From: Macrotrachela quadricornifera
Taxonomy: Eukaryota > Rotifera > Eurotatoria > Philodinida > Philodinidae
Assembly: GCA_022393335.1 (NCBI GenBank)
Contig: JAJEKB010021002.1
Span: 1,092,696 to 1,156,695 of the forward strand
Reading direction: 5' to 3'
Length of the DNA: 64,000 nt
Each line of letters opens with the position of its first letter. Position 1 is the stretch's first letter. Below the pieces are notes generated by a model. The model was given only the letters and a program-made list of their open reading frames with translations, made no database searches and was not told the DNA's origin. Of this stretch, positions 45,578-57,507 are shown piece by piece. The position numbers and the translations under genes are program-made.

Positions 45578-48500
45578 TAGCGGCGTAACCAGGATTTTGG
45601 TCTAGGGGGGCCGGAGCTCCATATACGGTTCTTTGTGTTCTTTTATTTGATTCAATCACTTATTATTTAAGTATTCTTTATATATAAATCAGTAAATATA
45701 CAGTTCATGGTTCTATATTTATTACAGAATAACTTAATTATATCAACATAATTCTACTATTTATGTGTTTTGCAGCGAACACATCAACAACTTTATCGAA
45801 ATCTATGTCGAATTCTCTTTCAATAGCTAACACACTAAGATCGCTAAGTCTTTCATCACCCATTGAATTTCTTGCATAAGTTTTTATCAACTTCATTTTC
45901 GAAAAGGTTCTTTCACATGAGACAGATGACACAGGAAATGTTAAACCACCTTTAATCAAAGCAATAGCTGTAGGAAAGGCTTGTTTCATAGGTTTTAATT
46001 CATGAAGTACATCGAGCACAGTTGATAATTTAGAATTTTTAATCATAGGTTTTATCACAGAAATTTCGTTATGTATCATATTTTTTTCTAATGATAAATG
46101 ATCAATTAATGGTTGTAACATTTCCACATCTAAAAATTTCCCATTTGTTGGAGATAATGATGCAATACTATTTGCTATTTGAAGATTATGACTAGAGAAG
46201 CGTTCATTTAATTCAATTAAAATAGAATCAATTGTTGGAAAATACATTGTTTTTCGAAAATATGCTTCACTTATGTCATAATCTCGATGTCCAAGTGTTG
46301 TTGTAACAATACAATCTTTAAAACGTTCTGAAATTGTTTTTGGACGTCTTATTTTAACAGATGCATTCATATCGATTCCATTTTCATTACAAAATGTAAC
46401 TGCTTGATGATATAATTCTGTAAATAACTGTTCGTCTCTCATGAGTTTTAGTTGTTCACAAATAGTTGTAATAAGATTCTGTGCACTACCAAGATCAACA
46501 CATACTCCTTTGGAATAAAAAATCAAAAAGGAAATTCTGCTGTCTTATTCTCAAGAAAAAATGAATGTACCCTTTAACTGATCTGAAAGAATTTTAATTG
46601 GACCAAGTAAACGATGTAAAATAAACATAGCAATTATAAACATTGAATCTTTCACAACCAGGAGCAAACCTTGTGCTTCAACAGCACGACTACCACCATC
46701 ATGTATCAAATCTGTCAATGCTGCAATAAGTGCTGAATAATTACATTTAATTGAATCAATTGATTTAAATCTCGAATCCCATCGAGTGTTTCCCCATTTT
46801 TTTAATGTTAAAGTTGTATCTAATTAAAAAATACAAGTAAAGCTATATGAAAAATGTGATCAATTTAAATCTCTTTACCTAATTCTAACAATTTCTGTGC
46901 TTCAGAAAAATAACGATTAGTAACACCTGATGCTGTAAAATAAGTATGAATTTTAGAAATGATAGAAAAGAATTCATCAATATACGGTACAACCGAGCAA
47001 ACATCACAAACGACTAGGTTTATACGATGAGCCATACAATGAATATATATGGCTTTTGGCATAAACTGCCGTTGCAAAATTATATGCACTCCATTTTCAT
47101 CTCCTGACATCACCGATGCTCTAAAGAAGGAAATATGAAAGATCACGGAACCTAAACGCCCAGTTTATCTTTAATATACCCATCGTAGCACTGAGCTATA
47201 CACATTGAGAGAGGAATGTTATGTTTGTTCAAAAAATCACTAATCTCTTTTGCTAAAGTAACAGCATCAAATCGATGAAGACGAATAAATCCCATAAAGA
47301 ATTCTTTTATCTGCCATTGTTCATCAACCACACGAAGACAAATAGATAGTTGTTTATTATGACTAACATCTGTTGCTTCATCAGCTAATAACACATATAC
47401 ATTTCCATTCACCTAAAACAACAAAATGCATGACACAGTGATGAAGCGAAGGTAAAACTGATAATTTAATTAATTCAAATCGATTACAACATATACATAA
47501 ACTTTATAGGTTTTTAATCAAACTACACTTAGAAACATTTTTGTCTTACCTTTTCAGCAATATTATTACGTATTTGATTAGCCATTATATGCAATAATTC
47601 ATTTTGAATTTGAGGCGACAGATATGTAGCATTACCTGCACTCTCCTCTAACACAGCTCTAGCTAATGGATCAGTTTTAGCCGACCATTTTAATACTTCA
47701 ATCAGATTACCACGATTAAGTGAACTAATAAAAAAGAATACATTTGTTTAATTTATATATTGAAAATGAATATTATGATACTCTAATTACTTACTCAATA
47801 CTTTCGTCATGTCCTCGAAGACCTATTAATTGTTTAGCACATAGTAAAATTGCCGAACTGATTTTTATTAATTTCTGACGATTATAACGTATTTGTTCAA
47901 CTCTTGATTTTTCAAGAACATTAAGTACACTTGCATTTGTCTTTTGACGTAATTGATATTCAGAAAAATTTGTTGATGATGTTATATGTGCTTGGCTTTT
48001 AATATGTTTATCAAAACCTCGATCACTTGCTAAAGCCCGTTTCCAATTATTAAAACCACATGTTGTAAAGGCATCTCGTTGATTTCGTGCTGGCGTGCTG
48101 GATTGAGAAAAATGACGGCAATAGTAACAAAAACCACAATCCAATTCTATTGAATATTCGAGCCATGGACGGTTGACATACCATTTAACTTGAAATGATC
48201 GATTCTCTTTATCAACAGGATAAACAGCTAAATGTGGTTGTGATGGTGAATCTCGACTCGGCTGGCTAATATCAGTAGGAAAAACTTTTGATAAAGTTTT
48301 TAGTGACGGGTCATCAGCAGTTGAAGATGAATTCGTAGAAGTCGTACATACATCAATTAAAATATGATCAGAGATGGTTAAATCATTGGTTTTGTTCGAA
48401 AAAGAAGATGATGTTGATGATGAACATGAGTCATTCGAAGTACAGTTTAAACTATTATTACTATCTCGAGATTTTTTACTTCATATAACGAAACTATCAA

Positions 48501-49036
48501 GAGTAGCATTTCGTTTACAAAAGTTTCTATTTTCCATATGAATCTTTACTGTTTAGATATTTTTTTTAGAATTAATATTTTATTTTATAAGAGAAACACT
48601 TTTGTTCGTTCGTTCTTTCGTGATTATCGAAATATTTCTATTAGTCTATCATTTAAGACCAGTAGCATCGAGAAAAATACCTTTATCGGCTTTGTATACA
48701 GTCTACTCAAATAAAATTTATCATGTTTGTCTATAGTTGAACAAAAGATTTCTCGAATACAACAAAATCGAATTATTTCATTCAGAAAACTTTTATAAGT
48801 CTTCCTGTAATTTCTATCGATAGATGTCGTTTGTTTTAAATAATGAGAATAAATGGTAATCACACGTGAAAATCAGGCATATCTTGTGCGAAAATGTTAA
48901 GAAAAAATTATTAAAAATCTAACAGTCTGCATCAAGCTCGAACTTTCCAGAGGAAACTCGAAAGTTTCTAGAAGGAGCTCAAAAGTTTCTAGGGGGAGCT
49001 CAGCTCCCCCAAGCTGCCCCCCTGGCTACGCCACTA
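45578..49036 (-). mobile_element. full-length hAT transposon
   Basis: 3459 bp with a perfect 8-bp duplication TAATCGGT at 45570-45577 and 49037-49044. Short imperfect inverted ends (TAGCGGCGTAACCAGG against TAGTGGCGTAGCCAGG) are followed by subterminal GGAGCTC motifs. It contains one six-exon transposase gene on the minus strand. Confidence 0.9.
45738..48537 (-). pseudogene. hAT transposase (ZMYM1/DUF4371-like) with one nonsense codon
   Basis: Exons 48537-47795, 47724-47550, 47412-47180, 47120-46879, 46819-46571 and 46507-45738 sum to 2412 nt (803 residues). All junctions are GT-AG and in phase. From the N-terminus: a Ser-rich lead; a TTF-type zinc finger (DCGFCYYCRHF, then GFDKHIKSQAH); a ribonuclease-H-like core with VLLADEATD and CYDGASVMSG (the last motif restored across an intron); an insert; and the C-terminal hAT dimerisation region (PVSSVSCERTFSKMKLIKTYARNSM). 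The only lesion seen is TGA at codon 19 (48481-48483). Start at a later codon could bypass it, though no nearby Met was found before the zinc finger. In an intact copy the protein would cut and paste the element and might mobilise the MITE at 38463-38711. Confidence 0.8.
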
Positions 49037-49044
49037 TAATCGGT

Positions 49045-50457
49045 TTTAATCTGTGATAATCTCTTAAGCTGATTTTAGTGTAGCAGTTACTCTTTGATCG
49101 ATTCGAATCTATTTTTACCTTTTACTTGGCTTGACATTGTTACTTTTTAATCAATCATAATTGATTATTGTTAGATAATTCATTTTAATCATTTATTACT
49201 AGCTAATCAATAATAATTGATTATTCTTATATAACTGGTTTTCATCGATTATTGCAATATAATCGATTTTAATCAGGTATATCGAGAAATATGGTTTTTC
49301 TCCATATTCGACCGCGAAACTCTCGATAAGTCTATGGTTTTTTCAACTTTCAGTGTTAACAAACTATAGAGTTACCATTGTGCTAAAGTCAGACACATAT
49401 ATTAAAGTTGGAACTCCTGTATAAATTGTTTTAAAAATGAGATGGCGCAATTACATTAGAAATCGATTAAAATTGATTAAAGCCATAATAATAAATTATA
49501 ATGGATTAAAAATAAAAAAAAAACGATTAAAATAGATTTTCTCTCAGAAAACCTGACCAACCCATTAAACACTTAGTTAATCTTTGTCTATTTCCGCTAA
49601 AATCGATTAAGTTTCATTACCTTCCACAAATTCTCAATATTCGATTAAGAGTCTCAATGGTTTTAATCAGCTTCGACACGAACCGATTAAATTCGGTTCC
49701 AGTTGGTTGTCCTCGAAAATATTCTAACTAAAATGAGATTATTTTTGATTATTTCGGCAGGATCCAGATTATTCTTTGAATAATCCGATTTTTCCACAGA
49801 AATTCGATTAAAAATTATTTTCATTCGTGTTTTGACATTAAAAAAATCTTTTTTGAAGCATTGAAATCCGTTATTCAGGTTGCAATCAGATTTCAACTAA
49901 ATTTCTAATTCAAACAATCGATTTCTCCGATTTTAAGCACAAATCAATCATAAATATGATTTCAATCGGATTTCAATCACATTGGAAATCAAGGATATTA
50001 GATTATTTTGATTTCGACCTAAACTTAATCACAGAATAATGATTTGATTAGATTCCAATCGAATTTATAAACAAGGACAACCAATTTTTCTGATTTCAAT
50101 AGATTTCAAATAGGATTGAAATAACAGAAATTGATGATCTTCGATTACAAATCTGATTGGAATCTATTCAAAGCATTATCCATGGTTAAGTTTATGAGGG
50201 AAGCAAAAAAATGTGTTACCTTTGATTTCAAATCTATTTGAAATCCGTGAAAATCATTATGTATGATTGAGCGAAGATTGAAATAAGAGAAATCGATTAT
50301 CTTTGATTATAAATCCAATCGAAATCTATTCAAATCATTATCTATGATTAAGTTTAGCTGGAAATTAAAACAATCTATTACTTCTGATTTTAAGTCAGCT
50401 TGAAATCCATTAAAATCATTATCTATGATTTAGTTTAGATGGAAATCAAAAATATGT
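49045..50457. other. intergenic, ATTGATT/GATTTCAATC-rich
   Basis: Dominated by short degenerate motifs (AATCGATT, GATTTCAATCGGATTTCAATC) in both orientations; 49900-50110 is loosely inverted relative to 50130-50450. Probably one or two old foldback elements. No gene. Confidence 0.4.
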
Positions 50458-50465
50458 GTCTAGAA

Positions 50466-51236
50466 CAGGGTTGCCAGATGAAAATTTTAAAAATCAGAAT
50501 TTTTTTTTCAAATTCAGAAAACGATCAGAAATTTTTTTTAGAAAATCAGAAACTAATCAGAAAGGTAGTTTTTTGCAAGCCAATTGGTTTTATGCTAAGA
50601 CAGTAGCATGGAATACTCTGATGAGTTTCTGTTTATTGACTTATAGTTCTAACTCTTTTTCGTAGAGAAGAGTCTTGCAAACATAAATTGTCTGATCGAT
50701 TGATTGATTGATTGATTGTATGTCCGCACAAGGTCAAAAAAACATTTTATTAATATTTTCTATAAAACTTAATCGAAGGGTAATCAGGGTCGAGGCACTG
50801 AAATCTGATGTTAGTTTTTAAAATTTTTTTTTGAACTACTTTTTACGTAAAGGATCACTTTTTTTATTGTTTAATCGTATAATCTACAATAAGGCTATGA
50901 GAAAAAGCGAAAAATAAGGATTTATTATAAGCTTCAGTTCACATTCAGTAGCTGACTGTATAACTTCGACATTACCAGTCATCAACAGAGAGAAAAGATG
51001 GTGCAATATTAATCTATTATAGTAATGGATTATGATAAGATTTAATTTCGCTAAAAAAGCTGTGATATGATTTAGAAAAGTTCAGAATCCAGGAGAAAAG
51101 CAGGAATAATTATCAAAAACAGGAAAAATCAGACGAGAGTGCTAAAATCAGGAAAAATCAGACTGTCAGAAGGAAATCAGAAAGGCGTCCAAATTTCAGA
51201 CATTGTTCTGACTTTTCAGACAATCTGGCAACCCTG
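50466..51236. mobile_element. hAT-type MITE, 771 bp
   Basis: Starts CAGGGTTGCCAGA and ends TCTGGCAACCCTG with a perfect 8-bp duplication GTCTAGAA at 50458-50465 and 51237-51244. Subterminal AATCAGAAA/TTTCTGATT motifs are repeated. A GATT microsatellite lies at 50697-50718. The 69-codon frame at 50456-50665 is incidental. Confidence 0.85.
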
Positions 51237-51244
51237 GTCTAGAA

Positions 51245-53333
51245 AGCAAAAACATATACACCTACATGCTCTCATTAAAACTTCAGTTGTTAGATTTCAA
51301 CTTTGTAAACAATTTTAATACCTTCATTCGTATGCTTGTTACCAGACAGGAAACGATAAGATATGATTCGTATCCGACCATTCATAAGAAATCAATGAAA
51401 TTGCTATTAGGAACCGTACAGGAAACGATAGTATACGATCCATATCCAGTAAACCATAAAGACCACAGGGAAACATCGTCAGGAACCGTTCTGGATACGA
51501 TAGTCGGATCCAAATTTCACATCCGAAGCCAGTAATATCCAAAAACTAGACTGGATACGAAGACTGGGACCGGCGTTAAAATCCTGCTACAGGAATACAC
51601 CGGAATTTTATCAGATCCGGCTAGTTCCTGCCGTACAAAATTGACATAGGTATTTGATTCCTATCTTTTTTACTTGATTTATTCATGATTTCTGTCATAA
51701 TGTAAGGTTTTTCTTTGTTGCAGATATATTTATGCTTACCATATTTAACTACATAAAACATAGATAAGATTACAATCATCCACACATAAGTAATATTATT
51801 ATCTATATGTAATCTACTACATACTATGAAAAACTATCATTTACAATCTACATAAGATGTGAATCATTGTAGACATCTTCTAAATGTATAGACAAACATA
51901 AGGACATAACACAAATAATGGCACTTCATATATTCAACTGGACATTACATATCAAAATTTTCATAGAATACTCAAAGTGCAAGTTTCAATAGGTGCACGA
52001 CTGAAATATAAAAGTTATGAAAAAAAAATAGTAGTCACAAAAAAGAGCATCTCTCTCGCTGAGGGTGAAGCCAAAACTAGTTGACGACTATTCGTATAAA
52101 ACATTGTTTCTCTTCTAATCGTGTAATTTTCAACAATTCCAAATCCAAGAACATATATCTTCAGCTTTTACCTTCAATATATTCTTTCTAATTTCTCATT
52201 TACTCTACAATACTCTAAATTTTTTTTATCAATATTCTAAATTACTTCAATTTAATCGAGTGTTTTAAATCGTATAATCATTTATTCATAACACGCCACT
52301 TGATAAGCCCCTTGAGTAAGGACGAAACCGGTCGCGGTATGCTCTTCTTAGTATTAATAGTTTTGATTAGAAATAATCATTGATTAATACTAGCAACTTG
52401 AGAAGATAGATAGTTAGTAAGATAGAAACATGAGCATGTCATGGTACCTATACTCACCCTCACCCTCAATACCAATACCCCAATATGCTCTTGGTATTGT
52501 TACATCCCTATCCGGATTAGTAGAAAATTTTGGATATTGAAACGTCTTCGATGAATGATTCCAGATGATACTGTTAAAATTGTAACGGCAGCTTTAAAAT
52601 ATTTTTTTAATTTAAAGTGCGCTGTTCCACTTAACAAATCAGATCAATTATATATCATTATAGATGGAGCATGCTGATCCAAAAACCAAACAATCACAAA
52701 TAGGAACTTTCACTGATGTTTTACGTATCAATACTGTTCTTCTGTTTTTGTGAAACATGATCAAAACGGAGTATTGAAGTGTATAGGGATAGAAACTTGC
52801 ACCCAGTTTCCTTTGTCTCCTCCGTCTTCCTCACCCGAATAGATGTGACACATGTTGTAGCAACGCCCCGATTACAGACGTAACAGACACCTAAGCACCG
52901 CTCCCCTTCCCTCTTCAGGGGTGCGTCAATATTTTTTTAAAATGAAAACAAACAAACAAACATTCAAAAAGCTCAAAAATTCCTTTTAATAGCTTGCGTA
53001 AATGTGTTTTTTCTCTTTCTGACTGTGTGGCAAATTCAATAACCTTTTCATAGTTTTTTTAAAGAGTGATGACTCATTGTAGATAATGTTTCTTTTGCAT
53101 AAAAAAGTAAATAAATACATTGGAAAAAGTGGTAAAAATTGAAATTTCCATTTTTCGGTGACACACTTAATACTTCCGTCAGCAGGAAGTAAAACTGGTA
53201 TATAATCAGTGACAAAGATTTACATTTTAAAAAGTTATTTACATGAGCAGTAGAGGAAAGAGCCAGCAAGCTTGTGTTATGTCACTGAAAGCTGAATTTC
53301 TGGGTGAAAAGTTCTGTACACTGTCTTAATCTC
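51245..53333. other. intergenic with degraded repeats
   Basis: 51325-51600 carries repeated CAGGAAACGATA and CGATCCATATCC motifs, likely a decayed foldback element, so both frames there are incidental. A hammerhead-like relic is listed separately. The rest is AT-rich with no gene. Confidence 0.4.
52299..52330 (+). ncRNA. degenerate hammerhead-like motif
   Basis: CTTGATAAGCCCCTTGAGTAAG followed by GACGAAACC aligns with the motif at 25525. The loop and GACGAAA are kept, but CUGANGA is altered to CTTGATAA, so it is probably inactive. It shows that the hammerhead-bearing repeat is dispersed. Confidence 0.35.
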
Positions 53334-53956
53334 ACGAGGGAACATATTCAACTGTCAAATCGCTTTCCGCTTGGTTCCGTTGCCATTCGATTGGTCTTGG
53401 TGAGTAGTGAAAGAGTCTATTTTGGTTTGGTTGTCTGGCTTTCTGTTATTGACTTATGGGCATTTTACTGGATTTTTGACCTATGGGCATGGAATTTCAT
53501 GAGAACCTGAATGATCGAATTTCGAGCTGAAATTTTGTCCATAGACAGCTCTCATAGTCATTAGAAAATTGCCAAAGTTTGATCCTGAACGAATGCATCG
53601 TTATCGAGATACTCAGATGTTAAAAAAACGTCTCTTTTCGACAGTGTTTCGAATAGGGATATTTTCGATATAAGCTAATATCTCTGAAAGGGTACGTTTG
53701 TCCTGGCTCAAACTTTGGCAATTTTCTAATGACTATGAGAGCTGTCTATGGACAAAATTTCAGCTCGAAATTCGATCATTCAGGTTCTCATGAAATTCCA
53801 TGCCCATAGGTCAAAAATCCAGTAAAATGCCCATAAGTCAATAACAGAAAGCCAGACAACCAAACCAAAATAGACTCTTTCACTACTCACCAAGACCAAT
53901 CGAATGGCAACGGAACCAAGCGGAAAGCGATTTGACAGTTGGATATGTTCCCTCGT
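53334..53956. repeat. near-perfect 248-bp inverted repeat (palindrome)
   Basis: Arms 53334-53581 and 53710-53956 are inverted copies with very few differences, separated by 128 bp. Their translations give the same peptide from both strands (frames at 53304-53510 plus and 53780-54019 minus), so these frames are not genes. No clear target duplication. It could be a young foldback element or an assembly or replication fold-back product. Confidence 0.75.
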
Positions 53957-54111
53957 CAGTTCTACTTTTCTCATGTTACTGTTTTTTGAATTCAATGTTT
54001 GACTATCACTTCTTTGCAATCGATTAGTTTCTTTATATTTTATTTTTTAGTATAACCAGACTATTGTATTTTCTTTTATTACCGTGTTCAATTTTCATAA
54101 CTTCAGCCCAT

Positions 54112-55019
54112 ATGCCAGTCACTCATCGTCGACATAACTTTCCACATAATTTTCCATTATGTCCGCAAGTTGGCTTTGGTGCTTGGTGGAATAGACCTCG
54201 TCGAAAACTGGCATTGATATTAGGTAATCGATACTATGAATCGGGCGGTTCGTTGAGGAATCCTGTGAACGATGCTAATGATATGGCAAGCAAATTGTAT
54301 AATATCGGATTTGAAACAACACTGGGTATAGATTGCAAGTGCCAGGAAATGAAAACGACTCTCGATGATTTTGTTTCCGAAATACAATCAGGTGATGTTA
54401 TTCTATTTTTCTTTTCTGGGCATGGTTGCCAATATGAAGTAAGTGATCTGAGATTGTTCCTCTGAAAAGAAGTACTTTAGAAAACTATAACCTTTATCTC
54501 TTTTTAAAGCATGAAAACTTTCTGATTCCATCGGATAATTGCGGCCTGTCATCTTCAAATTTAAGACAACGGGCTTTCAGTGCACAAAGAGCACTCGACA
54601 GCATACAAGTTTGTAGCCCATATGTGAGTATCTTTCTCTTGGACTGCTGCCACAGTGATTTTCCTAGCGTATCTGACGGCAAGAGCAGAGGAGCGGCATC
54701 AAAACTTCAGCTAGGTCTAAGTCCAATGTATGCAACAACAGCTGGATCACTCATTGGTTTTGCTTGCCAACCGGGCCGGGTAGCAAGTGATGGGAATGGA
54801 AAAAACGGATTGTTTACGAAACATATTCTCCGATTCATTTCCAAACCTTGGGAAGATATTCGGAATTTATTGGATGATGTTACAACAGGCGTATCCGAAG
54901 AATCAGGTGGTGAACAAGTCCCATATCAAAGCAGTAGGATTACCCATGAACAAGTTTGTCTCAATTGGAATCATCCAATGTATCCGGATCATGTGCCAGT
55001 AGGATGCATTTTGTCCTAA
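54112..55019 (+). CDS. caspase-fold (C14) peptidase
   Basis: Exons 54112-54438 and 54510-55019, intron 71 bp (GT-AG), 278 residues. The first Met of the frame is MPVTHRRHNF; a CTTCAG acceptor-like site lies just upstream, so a non-coding or further 5' exon is possible. The p20 region has KLALILGNRYY, LRNPVNDANDMASKL, the His motif FSGHG (H104) and the Cys motif LLDCCHS (C156), as in metacaspase- and paracaspase-like C14 enzymes. The region after C156 matches the small-subunit part (YATTAGSLIGFACQPG, GLFTKHILRF). No prodomain was seen. Such proteases cut after basic or acidic residues and act in cell death or stress signalling; specificity here is unknown. Both catalytic residues are intact. 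It stands alone, 155 bp right of the palindrome. Confidence 0.8.
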
Positions 55020-55582
55020 TACAAGAATATTAATAGTCAGAGGAAACATTACCGTGTTTTTTATTTGCTATATGCTGCCAACGCGAAAGGCATCGATTAC
55101 ATAAGAAACTAATGAGAATCGTTTCTCAATCGTTTTGCATATATTGCTATCTGACATTTTCTTTCATTCCAATCTATTCTTCTTTCTTTCTCTTCCGTAC
55201 ATATAGCTATCTATTTTCTGTTCTTTGTTCACTCTAGCATCTCAACTAAATTAAGGATATTACTTTGGAAACCGTTTTTTTCTATACATTTCTCAACAAA
55301 AAAGAAGATTATTCTCGACTTTTTTCTCTTTTTATCGTTTCTCGTATGTAATCATTTTTCAATAAATAAATTCATTAAATTGTTCTACAAGAAACTATCT
55401 TGAGAGTGAGGATGTGTAGAAATAGGCCGTTCTTGTGGGTGAGTTTACAAGAATATTCCAAACAACTTACGACGGTCGTTTCGTCCGTGCTTAAGGGACT
55501 CGACGAACAAGTTCTGAATTTTCATTCGACTGCATAAAATTAAAACTTAATTTAAAAGAAAGTTATGAAAGCTTAATACTTA
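55020..55582. other. intergenic, AT-rich
   Basis: Downstream of the caspase-like gene; AATAAA-like motifs near 55361. Nothing else was recognised. Confidence 0.4.
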
Positions 55583-57357
55583 CGGTTATCCAACAGTAAT
55601 GGCGGAGGCTCTTTTTCCTTATTTATAGGTAAAAAAGATTTCTTTTTTTCCCAATAGATAGAGCGAATGATGCTCTATTTTTTTATACTAATCGATCTAT
55701 ATTCAACTACGAGCATTATAATAAAATCTGGGCAAAAACTTTTTTCGTTGAATTCTAGCTGGTTATATTAGTGCATAAAATCATTTACACATGTTTTTCT
55801 TCGTTTTTTTTTCGTTCTTTCATCATCATTTTCTTATCTCTTTTGATAACTAATAATCTTTATATTTCACAGTGGCAAGTAATAGTAATACAACAAAAAA
55901 TACTACAAGGGCAAGTTTATCAATTGTTTATTTTATCAAATATTCGAAATAATCACCTTGATTACCTATACATAATTCCATTCTTTCAATCCATTTTTCA
56001 AACGTTTTCTTGTATTCTTCGTTACTCAAAGAATACATGATATTGACCACCGCGTCACATAATGATTGTGAATCTCTTTGATCAGGCAGATTATCTTTGA
56101 TTAAGTCAAATAATCAAAAATCGTAAGAAGATAAGTCGGGAAAATTAGGTTGATGTGGCATTATCGTAAAACCTTCTGATTCAAGATAAGCACACACATC
56201 CTTATGAACACGTGGTTTTCCATTGCTATGATGAATTTTAATGTTGTGGCTTCCACATGAGGATCTTTGGCGTTTTATTTCATCGATAAGAGGACGTAAA
56301 CAGTTATCAATATAATAATGGTGGTCTATAGTTTGCCCTCGTTCCAAACGATGAATAAGCAGAGGACCGTTCGACTTGAAAAAGATGGTCATTAAGCTCC
56401 TTGGAGCATACTTACTCTGACGAACCACAGTAGATGGAAGACCTCCTCTTTTTACTCACGCTGCATTTGACGACTTTCGACCAATCTGTTTATGATAAAA
56501 CCAAGATTCGTCACCAATAATTATGTCACATAATCGCCATGTACCTTGTTGAAATTTTGATAAGTTTTCTTTACGTATTCGAACTCGTTCAGCCCGTTGA
56601 AAATCGGTAAGATCTTTGGGTATATAACGTACGGTAATCTTCCTAAGGTTTAAACGATCGGTGATGATTCAATGAATTGTACCATAACTTAAACCAGTTT
56701 GCTCCTGTAAATCTTCTATTGTACGATAAGGATCATCATCGATAAGCTGACGAGTGTGATCGATGTTTTCAGATGTTGTTTCAATAATAGGTCTACCAGA
56801 TCGTGCTTCATCTTCAAGTTTTTCTCGACCGTTACGAAATAACTTGGACCATCTTTCCACTGTTCTAAAAGAAGGAGCTTGATCACCATAAACAGAATAC
56901 AATTCATCACGAATAATTCTTGCTTGAATATTAAGTGCAGTACGTGTTTTGACGTAGAAACGAAAGTTTTCTGTACTCATTTGGGACAAGAAAATAGGAC
57001 CAGACTTAAACTTGATTTTTTTCAATCTTTTTTGAATATTAACAAGTAGACGATACGTGCACAGAAAATTAATACGACGGACGCGATGATGTGTTTGAGA
57101 ATAATGTGTACAGGAATGATTAGTTATTGAAAGAGATAGGAAAATGATGATGAAGGAACGAAAAAAAAACCAGGAAAACACGTGTAAATGATTTTATGCA
57201 TTATTATAACCTGCTAGAATTCAACGAAAAAAGTTTTTGCCCAGATTTTATTATAATGCTCGTAGTTGAATATAGATCGATTAGTATAAAATAATAGAGC
57301 ATCATTCGCTCTATCTATTGGGAAAAAAAGGCCTTCGCCACTACTTTTCGATAACCC
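55583..57357 (-). mobile_element. mariner element with long inverted repeats
   Basis: 1775 bp between TA dinucleotides (55581-55582, 57358-57359). The ends (CGGTTATCC against GGGTTATCG) extend into inverted repeats of about 250-275 bp, including CCCAATAGATAGAGCGAATG and GTTGAATTCTAGC, much longer than the usual mariner ends of about 30 bp. One broken transposase lies inside on the minus strand. Confidence 0.75.
55928..56980 (-). pseudogene. mariner transposase, three in-frame stops
   Basis: 350 codons from MSTENFRFYVK to GDYFEYLIK, the usual mariner length, all in one frame. The N-terminal helix-turn-helix region (APSFRTVERWSKLF, GRPIIETTSENI) and the first catalytic Asp (IGDESWFYH) are recognisable. 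The second catalytic position reads HHSNGKP instead of HDNxxPH, and the third region (SSYDF then stop, LFDLI) is broken. Stops at 56669-56671, 56456-56458 and 56114-56116. Clearly dead. Confidence 0.85.
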
Positions 57358-57507
57358 TAAGTATTTCGAAGAAATGAATAAAAAAAATCATAACGATTTT
57401 TTATATTTTAATATCTGGTCAAAGTGCCATTGTAATCATCGAGTCGATTTGTGTTCGACGAAACTTAAAATTAATGAATCAAATTTTTCAAAAAATCAAT
57501 CTATTTA

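Noticed and set aside
53304..54019. Two open frames with identical peptides on opposite strands
   Set aside because: They only read the two arms of the palindrome.
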